Assembly: GCF_019083995.1 (NCBI RefSeq)
Contig: NZ_JAHRCU010000001.1
Coordinates: 186,001 to 250,000, forward strand
Length of the DNA: 64,000 nucleotides
Direction of reading: 5' to 3'
Source of the DNA: Roseococcus sp. SDR
GTDB lineage: Bacteria > Pseudomonadota > Alphaproteobacteria > Acetobacterales > Acetobacteraceae
In this document: piece by piece, positions 35,734 through 44,031 of the stretch
Numbering within the stretch: the first letter of the stretch is position 1
How the letters are laid out: each line of letters opens with the position of its first letter
Notes under the pieces: generated by a model
What the model saw: only the letters and a program-made list of their open reading frames with translations
What the model was told of the DNA's origin: nothing
The model's database searches: none
Position numbers and translations under genes: made by a program

Positions 35734-36334
35734 GGCCTCGGCGGGCGTGAACCTCAAGCGGGTCTGTGTGTTCTGCGGCGCGCAGCCGGGGCATGACCCC
35801 GTGCATGCGCGCCTCGCCGCCGATCTCGGCCGTGCCATCGCGGGCCGCGGCCTGGGCCTCGTCTATGGCGGCGGCAAGGTGGGGCTCATGGGCATCGTGG
35901 CCGATGCGGCGCTGAAGGCGGGCGGCGAGGTGATCGGCGTGATCCCCGAGGCGCTGATGGACCGCGAGCTCGGCCATGGCGGCGTCACCGAGCTGCGCGT
36001 CGTGCCGTCGATGCATGTCCGCAAGGCGCTGATGAATGACCTCTCGGATGGCTTCGTCGTGCTGCCCGGCGGCATCGGCACGCTGGAGGAGAGTGTCGAG
36101 ATCCAGTCCTGGGCGCAGCTCGGCATCCATGGCAAGGGCCTCGTCTACCTCGACGTGGATGATTACTGGGCGCCCTTCTTCGCGCTGCTGGAGCGGATGA
36201 CGGGGGCGGGCTTCGTGCGGCCGCAGCATGCGGGCCTTGCGATGCGCGCCAGCACGCCCGAGGCGGCGCTGGATGCGCTGGCGGGCTGGACGCCGCCCAG
36301 CGTGACCCGCTGGATGACGCAGAAAGAGACATGA
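35726..36334 (+). CDS. LOG-family nucleotide 5'-monophosphate phosphoribohydrolase
   Basis: 202 aa from GTG 35726. Marks of the LOG / TIGR00730 family: VCVFCGAQPG, VYGGGKVGLMG, the MHVRKALM segment with catalytic Arg, and PGGIGTLEE (114-122) that binds the nucleotide. Family enzymes cleave cytokinin riboside monophosphates or AMP-like nucleotides to the base and ribose 5-phosphate. Coupled to both neighbours: 8-bp overlap with MaoC and ATGA overlap with ribF. Confidence 0.9.
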   Translation: MAEASAGVNLKRVCVFCGAQPGHDPVHARLAADLGRAIAGRGLGLVYGGGKVGLMGIVADAALKAGGEVIGVIPEALMDRELGHGGVTELRVVPSMHVRKALMNDLSDGFVVLPGGIGTLEESVEIQSWAQLGIHGKGLVYLDVDDYWAPFFALLERMTGAGFVRPQHAGLAMRASTPEAALDALAGWTPPSVTRWMTQKET

Positions 36335-37263
36335 GCGCCCCCGTGATCGTCACCGATTGGCGCGCCGTGCCGCCGGAAGCGCGGGGGGCGACGCTGGCAC
36401 TCGGCAATCTCGATGGCGTGCATCAGGGCCATGCGGCGGTGCTGGCCGCGGCGCATCAGGCACGGCCGGACCTCGCACTCGGCGCGCTGACCTTCGAGCC
36501 GCATCCGCGCGAGCATTTCCGGCCCGATGATCCACCCTTCCGGCTGACGCTGCTGCCGGCCAAGGCTTCCGCGCTGGGGGCCGCGGGCGCGCGCCTGGTG
36601 GTGGCGCTGCCCTTCGGGCCGGAGATGGCCGCCATGTCGGCGCGCGATTTCGTGGAGCAGGTTCTGCATCATGGCCTGGATGCGCGGCACCTGGCCTGCG
36701 GGCCGGATTTCGCCTTCGGCCACCGGCGCGGGGGCGATGTGGGCTTCCTCCGGCAGATCGCGGAGGAGCTGGGCATCGGGCTTTCCATCGTGCCGCATGT
36801 GGCGGATGGGGAGGGGACGATCAGCTCCACCCGCATCCGGCGCCTCCTGCAGGATGGCTATCCCGAGCGCGCGGCGGCGCTGCTGGGGCGGCCCTTCGCC
36901 ATTGTCGGCCCCGTGACGCATGGCGATGCGCGGGGGCGGACCATCGGCTTCCCCACGGCCAATATCCCGCTCGGCCGGCATCTGGAGCCGGCGCGGGGCG
37001 TCTATGCGGTGCGGGCGACCCTGCCCGATGGGCGGGTGGTGCCCGGTGTGGCCAATCTCGGCCGGCGGCCGACGCTGGGGGGCGACCCCATCTCGCGGCT
37101 TGAGGCCCACCTGTTTGATCTGGCCGAGGATCTCTACGGGCAGGAATTGAGCGTGGCGCTCATCGCCTTCATCCGGGAGGAGCGGAAATTCCCGGACTTC
37201 CCGGCGCTCGTGGCGCAGATCCAGGCGGATGCGGCGACGGCGCGGAGGCTGCTCGGCGCCTAG
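36331..37263 (+). CDS. ribF: bifunctional riboflavin kinase / FAD synthetase
   Basis: 310 aa. N-terminal FMN adenylyltransferase domain with LGNLDGVHQGHAAVL (about 22-36) and ISSTRIRRLL; C-terminal riboflavin kinase domain with GRTIGFPTANI and GVANLGRRPT. Makes FMN and FAD. The TAG stop (37261-37263) is formed by the first three bases of a MITE-like element. In many relatives ileS follows directly; here the element and an antisense gene lie between. Confidence 0.95.
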   Translation: MSAPVIVTDWRAVPPEARGATLALGNLDGVHQGHAAVLAAAHQARPDLALGALTFEPHPREHFRPDDPPFRLTLLPAKASALGAAGARLVVALPFGPEMAAMSARDFVEQVLHHGLDARHLACGPDFAFGHRRGGDVGFLRQIAEELGIGLSIVPHVADGEGTISSTRIRRLLQDGYPERAAALLGRPFAIVGPVTHGDARGRTIGFPTANIPLGRHLEPARGVYAVRATLPDGRVVPGVANLGRRPTLGGDPISRLEAHLFDLAEDLYGQELSVALIAFIREERKFPDFPALVAQIQADAATARRLLGA

Positions 37264-37478
37264 CAGGCTGCTGAAAAAGGCCAAAAGACGAAAGGGCTCC
37301 GCCCTCTCGTACTCTCCCGCCAAGGTGAAAACCTGCTTGGTTTTCACCAGTTTCTTGGATCTTCAATTGTTAAATTAAATCAAATACTTATCGGAGATGC
37401 AAGAAGCTGAGGTTCTTGCCGGGGTGTCCGAGGGGCTGGCCCCTCGGTCCCACAGCGGAGTTTTTCAGCAGCCTGCTA
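37261..37478. mobile_element. 218-bp MITE-like element with 18-bp perfect inverted repeats
   Basis: Ends are TAGCAGGCTGCTGAAAAA (37261-37278) and its exact complement (37461-37478). The outermost TA on each side could be a TA target duplication. Inside: a 10-bp stem hairpin GGTGAAAACC / GGTTTTCACC (37324-37348), an AT-rich segment (37355-37395) and a 9-bp stem hairpin CCGAGGGGC / GCCCCTCGG (37428-37447). No ORF for a transposase, so it would need one in trans. The two ends provide the stop codons of both convergent genes. Confidence 0.82.
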
Positions 37479-38411
37479 AAGCCCGTTCGGCAGTTCCACG
37501 CGGACCAGATGCGCGGGAAGCCCGCGCCGCTCCAGCAGCCCGCCCGAGGCGGAGATATAGAGCAGCAGCCCGCCGCCCGGGCGCGGGGCGAGGGCGACGG
37601 CGGTGCAGCCCGCGATGTCGGGCGTCTCGATCAGGGGCGTCACGGCGCCGTTCGCGGCCACGCGCAGCACCACATCGCCATGGGTGGCGGCGAGGAAGCC
37701 GCCGCTGGGCAGGACCACGAAATCATCCACACCCGGCAGGGTCGCCACGCGCTGTGCCGCGCCGGCGGGGGCGCCATCCGTGCCGAGCATGACGCGCCAG
37801 ATGCCCGGCCGCGCCGAATTGGAGAAGTAGAGCGCGTTGCCCGCGATCTGCAGGCCGTTCACGCCGGGCAGGCCTGGGCGGCCGGGGTCCGGCGCCATGT
37901 CGGGCACGGCGAGCCAGGGGGTCGCCGTGCCCGCGGTGAGGTCGAGCCGCCAGATCCGGCCAAGCCCGCTGTCGGCGATCAGGTAGATATTGTCCGACAG
38001 CCGGGCCATGCCGTTGAGGAAGCCCGCTTCGGGCAGGGGGATGCGGCGTCCGGGCCGCCCGTCGCGGCTGAGCTGCAGCACGGCGCCGCTGCCCGCGAGC
38101 CGCGCGCCCTCGGTGAAGGGCACGCCATGCAGCGCCAGCACCGGGCCCTCGGTGCCATGGGCGAGCGAGACGGGATGGCCCTCGATGCGGGCGAAGACGG
38201 CCTGGCCCGCCGCTTCCGACCAGATGCCGACCTCGCGCGCGAAATAGCTGGTGAAGAGCACGGCGCCGTCGGGGCGCAGCATCAGGTTCTCGAGGAAATG
38301 GCCGGAGGGGTAGAGCGCCACCACGCGATGGGCCGGCTGCTGGGCCTGGGCCAGGGAGGTCAACGCCAGACCGGGCGGAAGCGCCAGGGCGGCGCGGCGC
38401 GGGATGATCAT
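37476..38411 (-). CDS. SMP-30/strictosidine synthase-like beta-propeller protein, exported
   Basis: 311 aa from ATG 38411, preceded by AAGGGG. A leader (MIIPRRAALALPPGLALTS) sends it to the periplasm. The body is a six-bladed propeller of the gluconolactonase/SMP-30 type, with blocks such as FLNGMARLSDNIYLIADS, PGLPGVNGLQIAGNALYFSN and GVDDFVVLPSGG. A lactonase or sugar/alkaloid-type hydrolase function is possible; the metal ligands cannot be fixed. Opposite in strand to the ribF - ileS block it interrupts. Its TAG stop lies in the end of the MITE-like element. Confidence 0.75.
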   Translation of the reverse strand: MIIPRRAALALPPGLALTSLAQAQQPAHRVVALYPSGHFLENLMLRPDGAVLFTSYFAREVGIWSEAAGQAVFARIEGHPVSLAHGTEGPVLALHGVPFTEGARLAGSGAVLQLSRDGRPGRRIPLPEAGFLNGMARLSDNIYLIADSGLGRIWRLDLTAGTATPWLAVPDMAPDPGRPGLPGVNGLQIAGNALYFSNSARPGIWRVMLGTDGAPAGAAQRVATLPGVDDFVVLPSGGFLAATHGDVVLRVAANGAVTPLIETPDIAGCTAVALAPRPGGGLLLYISASGGLLERRGLPAHLVRVELPNGL

Positions 38412-38647
38412 GGGGAAGGCCCCTTGCAGCTTCGGCCCGAAGCCTCCCATGTGTGAAGGTCAGGCGCCAAGTGACAAGCCTGTGAGGCGCGCCGCCCTTG
38501 ACCGGAAGGCCTGGAACTCCCCATACGCAAGGGATGCGCGTGACACACCCCTGCCGGTGCCGAATTCGGCGCCCGGCCTTCGCCTGAAGGCCGGGACCAG
38601 CCCCGCACGCCCCTCCTTTTCCGCGCTCCGCGCGCCCCGAGACCCGC

Positions 38648-41491
38648 ATGAACGACGCCCCCGAGACGCCCAACTCCAACAATGGGGCTCGCGACTACCG
38701 CAAGACGGTCTTCCTGCCGCAGACCGGCTTCCCCATGAAGGCGGATTTGCCGAACCGCGAGCCGAAGCTGCTGGCCAAATGGGCCGCCGCCGAGAGCTGG
38801 AAGCGGCTGCGCGAGAAGTCCAAGGGCCGCCCGCCCTTCGTGCTGCATGACGGCCCGCCCTACGCCAATGGCCCGCTGCATATCGGCCACGCGCTGAACA
38901 AGATCCTGAAGGATGTGATCAACCGCGCGGCGCAGATGTCGGGCACCGATGCCGATTATGTGCCGGGCTGGGACTGCCACGGCCTGCCGATCGAATGGAA
39001 GGTCGAGGAGGAATACCGCGCGAAGAAGCTCGACAAGGACCAGGTGCCGGTCCTCGAGTTCCGCGCCGAATGCCGGGCCTATGCGAAGAAGTGGCTCGCC
39101 GTGCAGTCGGAGGAGTTCCAGCGCCTGGGCGTCGCGGGCGATTGGGCGAACCGGTACGCCACCATGGATTTCCCGGCGGAATCCGTGATCGTCGAGGAGA
39201 TCGGCCGCTTCCTGATGAATGGCTCGCTCTATCGCGGGCTGCGTCCGGTGATGTGGAGCCCGGTCGAGAAGACGGCGCTGGCCGAGGCCGAGATCGAGTA
39301 CATGGACCATGTCTCGCCCACGCTGCACGCGCTGTTCCGCGTGCTGCGGGCGCCGGCCATGCCCGAGCTGGTGGGCAGCGACGTCGTGATCTGGACGACG
39401 ACGCCCTGGACCATCCCGGGCAACCGCGCGCTGGCCTATGGGCCGGAGATCCAATACGCGCTGCTGCATGTGGACAGCGTCGCGGAAGGCGCGCTGGTGA
39501 AGCCGGGGGCGCGGCTTCTGGTGGCGCTCGCGCTGCTGCCGCAATTCTGCACGGAAGCCGGGATCGCCACGCATACGCTGGTGACGACCTTCCCGGGCAC
39601 CGCGTTTGAAGGTGCGGCCTGTGCCGCGCCGCTGCGTGGGCATGCGGGCGCCTACAATCACGACGCGCTGATGCTGGCGGGCGACTATGTGACGGATGAT
39701 GCGGGCACCGGCATCGTCCATATCGCGCCCAGCCATGGCGAGGAGGATTTCGCCCTCGTCGTGGCGCATAACCGCGCGCATCCGGAGAGCCGCATCGAGA
39801 TCCCGGAATGCGTGGGCGATGACGGCACCTACACCATCCAGGCGCCGGGCTTCGAGGGCGTGCACGTGTTTCGCGCGCATGAGCCGGTCTATGCGGCGCT
39901 GACGGCGCTCGGCACGCTGGCGGCCAAGGGCAAGCTCAACCACAGCTATCCGCATAGCTGGCGTTCGAAGAAGCCGGTGATCTATCGCGCCACGCCGCAA
40001 TGGTTCATCGCGATGGATGATGGCAACGCCATCCGCCAGAAGTCGCTCGACGCGATCGCGGCCACGCATTTCGTGCCCGATATCGGCCGCAACCGCATCG
40101 GCGCCATGGTGGCCGGGCGGCCCGACTGGTGCATCAGCCGCCAGCGCGCCTGGGGCGTGCCGATTGCCGTCTTCGTCGAGAAGCGCACGGGCGAGGTGCT
40201 GCGCGATGCGAGCGTGATGCAGCGCATCGTGGATGCCTTCCGCACCGAGGGCGCGGATGCCTGGTACCAGCCGGATGCCGCAGCGCGCTTCCTCGGAAAT
40301 GAGCGGAATCCCGACGATTACGAGCAGGTGATGGACATCGTGGATGTCTGGTTCGAGAGCGGCAGCACGCACGCCTTCGTCCTGCCGCCGCGCAACCTGC
40401 CCTTCCCGGCGGATCTCTATCTGGAAGGCTCGGACCAGCATCGCGGCTGGTTCCAGTCCTCGCTGCTGGAATCCGTCGGCACGCGGGGCGTCGCGCCCTT
40501 CAAGGCCATCCTGACGCATGGCTTCGTGCTGGATGAGAGCGGGCGGAAGATGTCGAAGTCGCTCGGCAATGTCACCGCCCCGCAGGAGGTGATGACCAAG
40601 TATGGCGCGGACATCCTGCGCCTCTGGGTCATGAACTCGGATACGGCCGAGGATCTGCGCATCGGCAAGAACATCCTGGAGCAGCAGGCGGAGCTTTATC
40701 GCCGCCTGCGCAACACGCTGCGCTGGCTGCTCGGCAACCTGGCGGGCTTCGAGGAGAGCGAGCGCGTGCCGGTGGCCGAGATGCCGGAACTCGAACGCTG
40801 GGTGCTGCACCGCCTGACGGAGCTGGATGCCCGCATCCGCAAGGCGGCGAAGGATTACGACTGGAACGGCGTGGTGCCCGAGATCCATGCCTTCTGCGCG
40901 ACGGATCTCAGCGCCTTCTATTTCGACATCCGCAAGGACAGCCTCTACTGCGACGCGAAGGACAGCCCGCGCCGCCGCGCCGCGCGCACGGTGCTGGACC
41001 ATCTGCATCGCTGCCTCTGCGCCTGGCTCGCCCCCGTGCTGGTCTTCACGGCGGAGGAGGCCTGGCTCAGCCGCTTCGGAGATGACGCCGAGAGCATCCA
41101 TATGCAGGATTTTCCGGCGCTGCCGGCGGAGTGGCGGGATGAGGCGCTGGCCGCAAAATGGGTGCAAGTGCGTGATAAGCGGCGCGACGTCACGGTTCTG
41201 CTTGAAGAAAAGCGGCGTAATGCCCTGATCGGGTCGTCTCTCCAAGCAAAGGTTAAGCTGTGGGAGCCTGAGGGAACCGCCCATTTGCTTGACCCGCAGA
41301 CTTGGGAAGAGGTCCTGATTGTCTCGCAAGTATCAGCGGGCGTCTTCTCCGGCTTGGAACGTGAACCTATCGAGGTCTTCGCTGCCCCCGGCGCCAAATG
41401 CGAGCGCTGCTGGCGCGTCCTGCCCGAGGTCGGCGCTTCCGCCGCGCATCCCACGCTCTGCCGGCGCTGCGAAGCGGTGGTGGAGGGCTGA
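38648..41491 (+). CDS. ileS: isoleucyl-tRNA synthetase
   Basis: 947 aa. Class I synthetase: HIGH at 78-81, the CP1 editing domain (WTTTPWTIPGNRAL), KMSKS at 634-638, and a C-terminal zinc finger (CERCWRVLPE and CRRC). Charges tRNA-Ile. Within bases 41150-41390 (about residues 835-915, from the anticodon domain towards the zinc finger) about 30 of 81 codons end in A or T, against very few elsewhere; the frame is intact. Stop shares a base with lspA (TGATG). Confidence 0.96.
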   Translation: MNDAPETPNSNNGARDYRKTVFLPQTGFPMKADLPNREPKLLAKWAAAESWKRLREKSKGRPPFVLHDGPPYANGPLHIGHALNKILKDVINRAAQMSGTDADYVPGWDCHGLPIEWKVEEEYRAKKLDKDQVPVLEFRAECRAYAKKWLAVQSEEFQRLGVAGDWANRYATMDFPAESVIVEEIGRFLMNGSLYRGLRPVMWSPVEKTALAEAEIEYMDHVSPTLHALFRVLRAPAMPELVGSDVVIWTTTPWTIPGNRALAYGPEIQYALLHVDSVAEGALVKPGARLLVALALLPQFCTEAGIATHTLVTTFPGTAFEGAACAAPLRGHAGAYNHDALMLAGDYVTDDAGTGIVHIAPSHGEEDFALVVAHNRAHPESRIEIPECVGDDGTYTIQAPGFEGVHVFRAHEPVYAALTALGTLAAKGKLNHSYPHSWRSKKPVIYRATPQWFIAMDDGNAIRQKSLDAIAATHFVPDIGRNRIGAMVAGRPDWCISRQRAWGVPIAVFVEKRTGEVLRDASVMQRIVDAFRTEGADAWYQPDAAARFLGNERNPDDYEQVMDIVDVWFESGSTHAFVLPPRNLPFPADLYLEGSDQHRGWFQSSLLESVGTRGVAPFKAILTHGFVLDESGRKMSKSLGNVTAPQEVMTKYGADILRLWVMNSDTAEDLRIGKNILEQQAELYRRLRNTLRWLLGNLAGFEESERVPVAEMPELERWVLHRLTELDARIRKAAKDYDWNGVVPEIHAFCATDLSAFYFDIRKDSLYCDAKDSPRRRAARTVLDHLHRCLCAWLAPVLVFTAEEAWLSRFGDDAESIHMQDFPALPAEWRDEALAAKWVQVRDKRRDVTVLLEEKRRNALIGSSLQAKVKLWEPEGTAHLLDPQTWEEVLIVSQVSAGVFSGLEREPIEVFAAPGAKCERCWRVLPEVGASAAHPTLCRRCEAVVEG

Positions 41492-41994
41492 TGGCGCCGA
41501 CGCTCCGCACCGGCCTGATCTTCGCGGCCCTGCTGCTCCTCGCCGACCAGGCGAGCAAGTACTGGATCCTGGAGGTGGTGATGCTGCCCGAGCGGCGGAA
41601 CATCCCGCTGCTGGAGCTGGGGCCGGTCGGTCTCGACCTGACGATGGTCTGGAATCGCGGCGTCACCTTCGGGCTGTTCTCGGGCGAGGGGGCCTGGAAC
41701 CATTTGATCCTGGCGGGCCTCGCGCTCGTCGTGGCGGGCTTCCTGCTGCGCTGGCTCGCGCGCTCCGAGACGCGGATGGTGACCTATGCGCTGGGCGCCG
41801 TCATCGGCGGCGCCATCGGCAATGTGATCGACCGCATGCGCTTTGGCGCGGTGGTGGATTTCGTGGATGTTCACGCCTGGGGCTGGCACTGGTATGTGTT
41901 CAACGTGGCGGATGCGGCGATTGTCTGCGGCGTCCTGGCCCTGGTGGCGGACGCCTTGATCCGGCCGGAAAGCAAGCGCAAAGAGGCTCCATGA
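41491..41994 (+). CDS. lspA: lipoprotein signal peptidase
   Basis: 167 aa, four membrane helices. LspA motifs with the catalytic aspartates: GNVIDRMRFGAVVDFVDV and FNVADAAI. Cleaves the signal peptide of prolipoproteins at the lipidated Cys. The DUF3035 lipoprotein encoded next, and the other lipoproteins in this window, would be its substrates. Coupled upstream to ileS (TGATG) and downstream by ATGA overlap. Confidence 0.95.
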   Translation: MAPTLRTGLIFAALLLLADQASKYWILEVVMLPERRNIPLLELGPVGLDLTMVWNRGVTFGLFSGEGAWNHLILAGLALVVAGFLLRWLARSETRMVTYALGAVIGGAIGNVIDRMRFGAVVDFVDVHAWGWHWYVFNVADAAIVCGVLALVADALIRPESKRKEAP

Positions 41995-42551
41995 TGAAGA
42001 CGAATCCGGCCCCTCTTCTGCTTCTCGCCCCCCTGCTGCTGGCAGGCTGCGGTGATACCGCGCGCACCTTCGGCCTGACGCGCGACGCGCCGGACGAATT
42101 CCAGGTGACGACCCGCGCGCCGCTCTCCATGCCGCCGAGCCTGGGAAGCCTGCCCACGCCGCGCCCAGGTGCCTCCCGCCCGCAGGAACTCAGCACCCGC
42201 GAGCAGGCGGAATCCACGCTGGTGCCGGGTGCGGGCCTTGCCGCCGCCCGGGCGCCGCAATCCTCGGGCGAGCGCGCGCTGCTCTCCTCCACCGGCACGC
42301 CGGTGCCCGACAATATCCGCGACCGCGTGGATGAGGAGAGCATGCGCCTCGAGCGCGTGGATCGGAACATCGTGGACCGCGCGCTGTTCTGGCGGCCCGC
42401 GCCGCCCGCGCCCGGCATTCCGGTGGATGCGGCGCGCGAGTCGCAGCGCCTGCGCGAGAATGCGGCGCTGGGCCGCGACCTCTCGGAAGGGGCGACGCCG
42501 ATCATCCAGCCGCAGCGCCGGCCCTGGTATGACGCGCTGAAATTCTGGTGA
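41991..42551 (+). CDS. DUF3035 lipoprotein
   Basis: 186 aa. Leader with lipobox LLAGC (C20), followed by the typical DUF3035 features: DAPDEFQVTTRAPLSMPP near residue 40, a Pro-rich linker, and a C-terminal segment that ends in WYDALKFW. A beta-barrel-associated outer-membrane lipoprotein of unknown role, nearly always beside lspA in alphaproteobacteria. Overlaps the lspA stop by 4 bp. Confidence 0.87.
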   Translation: MMKTNPAPLLLLAPLLLAGCGDTARTFGLTRDAPDEFQVTTRAPLSMPPSLGSLPTPRPGASRPQELSTREQAESTLVPGAGLAAARAPQSSGERALLSSTGTPVPDNIRDRVDEESMRLERVDRNIVDRALFWRPAPPAPGIPVDAARESQRLRENAALGRDLSEGATPIIQPQRRPWYDALKFW

Positions 42552-42645
42552 TGGCGGCGGCCCGGTTACACAGCGTGACGGGCCGCAACATGGAAAGCAC
42601 CGGCCGGCGCTGGCGCGAACCGCCCGGTGCCCCCACATTGGGGGC

Positions 42646-44031
42646 ATGGAGCACCTGACCCGCCGAACCGCCCTGAAGGGCGCCGCCGCCGCCACAGCCG
42701 CCGCCACACTGGCCCCGCCGCTCGCCGCCCCCGCGCTAGCCCAACCCGAGCCGCGCCGGGCGCATCCACCCCTGTTCGGCGCCAAGAGCTGGAAACTGGC
42801 CAATGGCTTGACCGTGGTGCTGGCGGAGAATCGCCGCGCGCCGGTGGCGGCGCATTACCTCTATGTCTCGGCCGGCGCGGGCGAGGACCCGGAAGGCAAA
42901 TCCGGCGTCGCGCATTTCCTCGAGCACATGATGTTCAAGGGCAGCCCGCATATCCCCTCGGGCGCCTTCAGCCGGACCGTGGCGCGCGAGGGCGGGCAGG
43001 ACAATGCCTTCACCAGCCGCGACGTGACGGCCTATTTCCAGATCGTCGAAGCCTCGCGCCTGCCGCTGATGATGCGGATGGAGGCGGACCGGCTGGCCAA
43101 CCCCCTGATCCCCGAGGCGGAGACGGAATCCGAGCGCAATGTGGTGCTGGAGGAGCGCAGCCAGCGCACCGATGCCGTGCCGCGCGGCCGCTTCCGCGAG
43201 GCCTTCGACGCCGCGATGTGGGGGCCGCAGCATTGGCGGGGCCGCCCGCTGATCGGCTGGGAGAACGAGATCCGCGCCATCACCCGGCAGGACATGGTGG
43301 ATTTCCACCGCGTCCATTACGCCGCCGCCAATTGCACCCTGGTGGTGGCGGGGGATGTGCGCGAGGCCGATCTGCGCCGCTGGGCGGAGGAATTCTACGG
43401 CCCCGTGCCGACGCGCCCGCGCCGCGCGCGCGACCGTGCCGCCCCGCCCGCCGCGGCCCCCGAGGCGCGGCTCGTCACGCGGGACCCGGCGGTGCGGGAG
43501 GCCTCCTTCCTGCAGGCCTTCGCGGCACCCTCGGCCACCTGGGGCGAGACGGGCAAGGCCGATCCGCTGGAGGTGATGGCGCATGTGCTGGGCGGTGGGC
43601 CCGGCTCGCGCCTGCATCGCGCGCTGGTCGAGGCCGGGCACGCGGTGAGCGCCAGTGCGGGCTATGATGGGGATGTGGTCGGTGTCGGCGCGCTTTATGT
43701 GGCGGTGACGCCGCGGCCGGGCGTGACCCAGGCGCGCATCGAGGAGATCGTGGGCGCCACCGTGAGCGAGCTGGTGCAATCCGGGGCGACCGAGGCCGAG
43801 ACGCGCCGCGCGATCCGCCAGCAGACCGCCGGCGCGCTGCTCGCACTCGACGGGCTGGGCGCGGCACCCCGCATGCTGGGCGGCGCGCTCGCCATCGGCC
43901 TGCCCATCGAGGCGGTGGAGCAATGGCCCGCGCGGATGGAAGCGGTGACCCAGGCGCAGGTGAACGAGGCCGCGCGCGCGGTCCTGGCCCAGCCCCGGAT
44001 CGCCACGACCGCCTGGCTGCTGCCCGCATGA
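42646..44031 (+). CDS. M16 family zinc peptidase, active subunit
   Basis: 461 aa. Tat-like leader with RRTALKG then an Ala-rich stretch. Inverse zinc motif HFLEH (H90, E93, H94), and a downstream ESERNVVLEE that supplies the third ligand. Pitrilysin/processing-peptidase type, two M16 domains. The next gene is a related protein without the zinc motif, so a periplasmic heterodimer of active and inactive subunits is expected, as in bacterial PqqL-like or mitochondrial MPP pairs. Its stop overlaps the partner start. Confidence 0.92.
   Translation: MEHLTRRTALKGAAAATAAATLAPPLAAPALAQPEPRRAHPPLFGAKSWKLANGLTVVLAENRRAPVAAHYLYVSAGAGEDPEGKSGVAHFLEHMMFKGSPHIPSGAFSRTVAREGGQDNAFTSRDVTAYFQIVEASRLPLMMRMEADRLANPLIPEAETESERNVVLEERSQRTDAVPRGRFREAFDAAMWGPQHWRGRPLIGWENEIRAITRQDMVDFHRVHYAAANCTLVVAGDVREADLRRWAEEFYGPVPTRPRRARDRAAPPAAAPEARLVTRDPAVREASFLQAFAAPSATWGETGKADPLEVMAHVLGGGPGSRLHRALVEAGHAVSASAGYDGDVVGVGALYVAVTPRPGVTQARIEEIVGATVSELVQSGATEAETRRAIRQQTAGALLALDGLGAAPRMLGGALAIGLPIEAVEQWPARMEAVTQAQVNEAARAVLAQPRIATTAWLLPA

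Noticed and set aside
37261-37478. Complete insertion sequence
   Set aside because: Only 218 bp and no transposase frame; kept as a MITE-like element.
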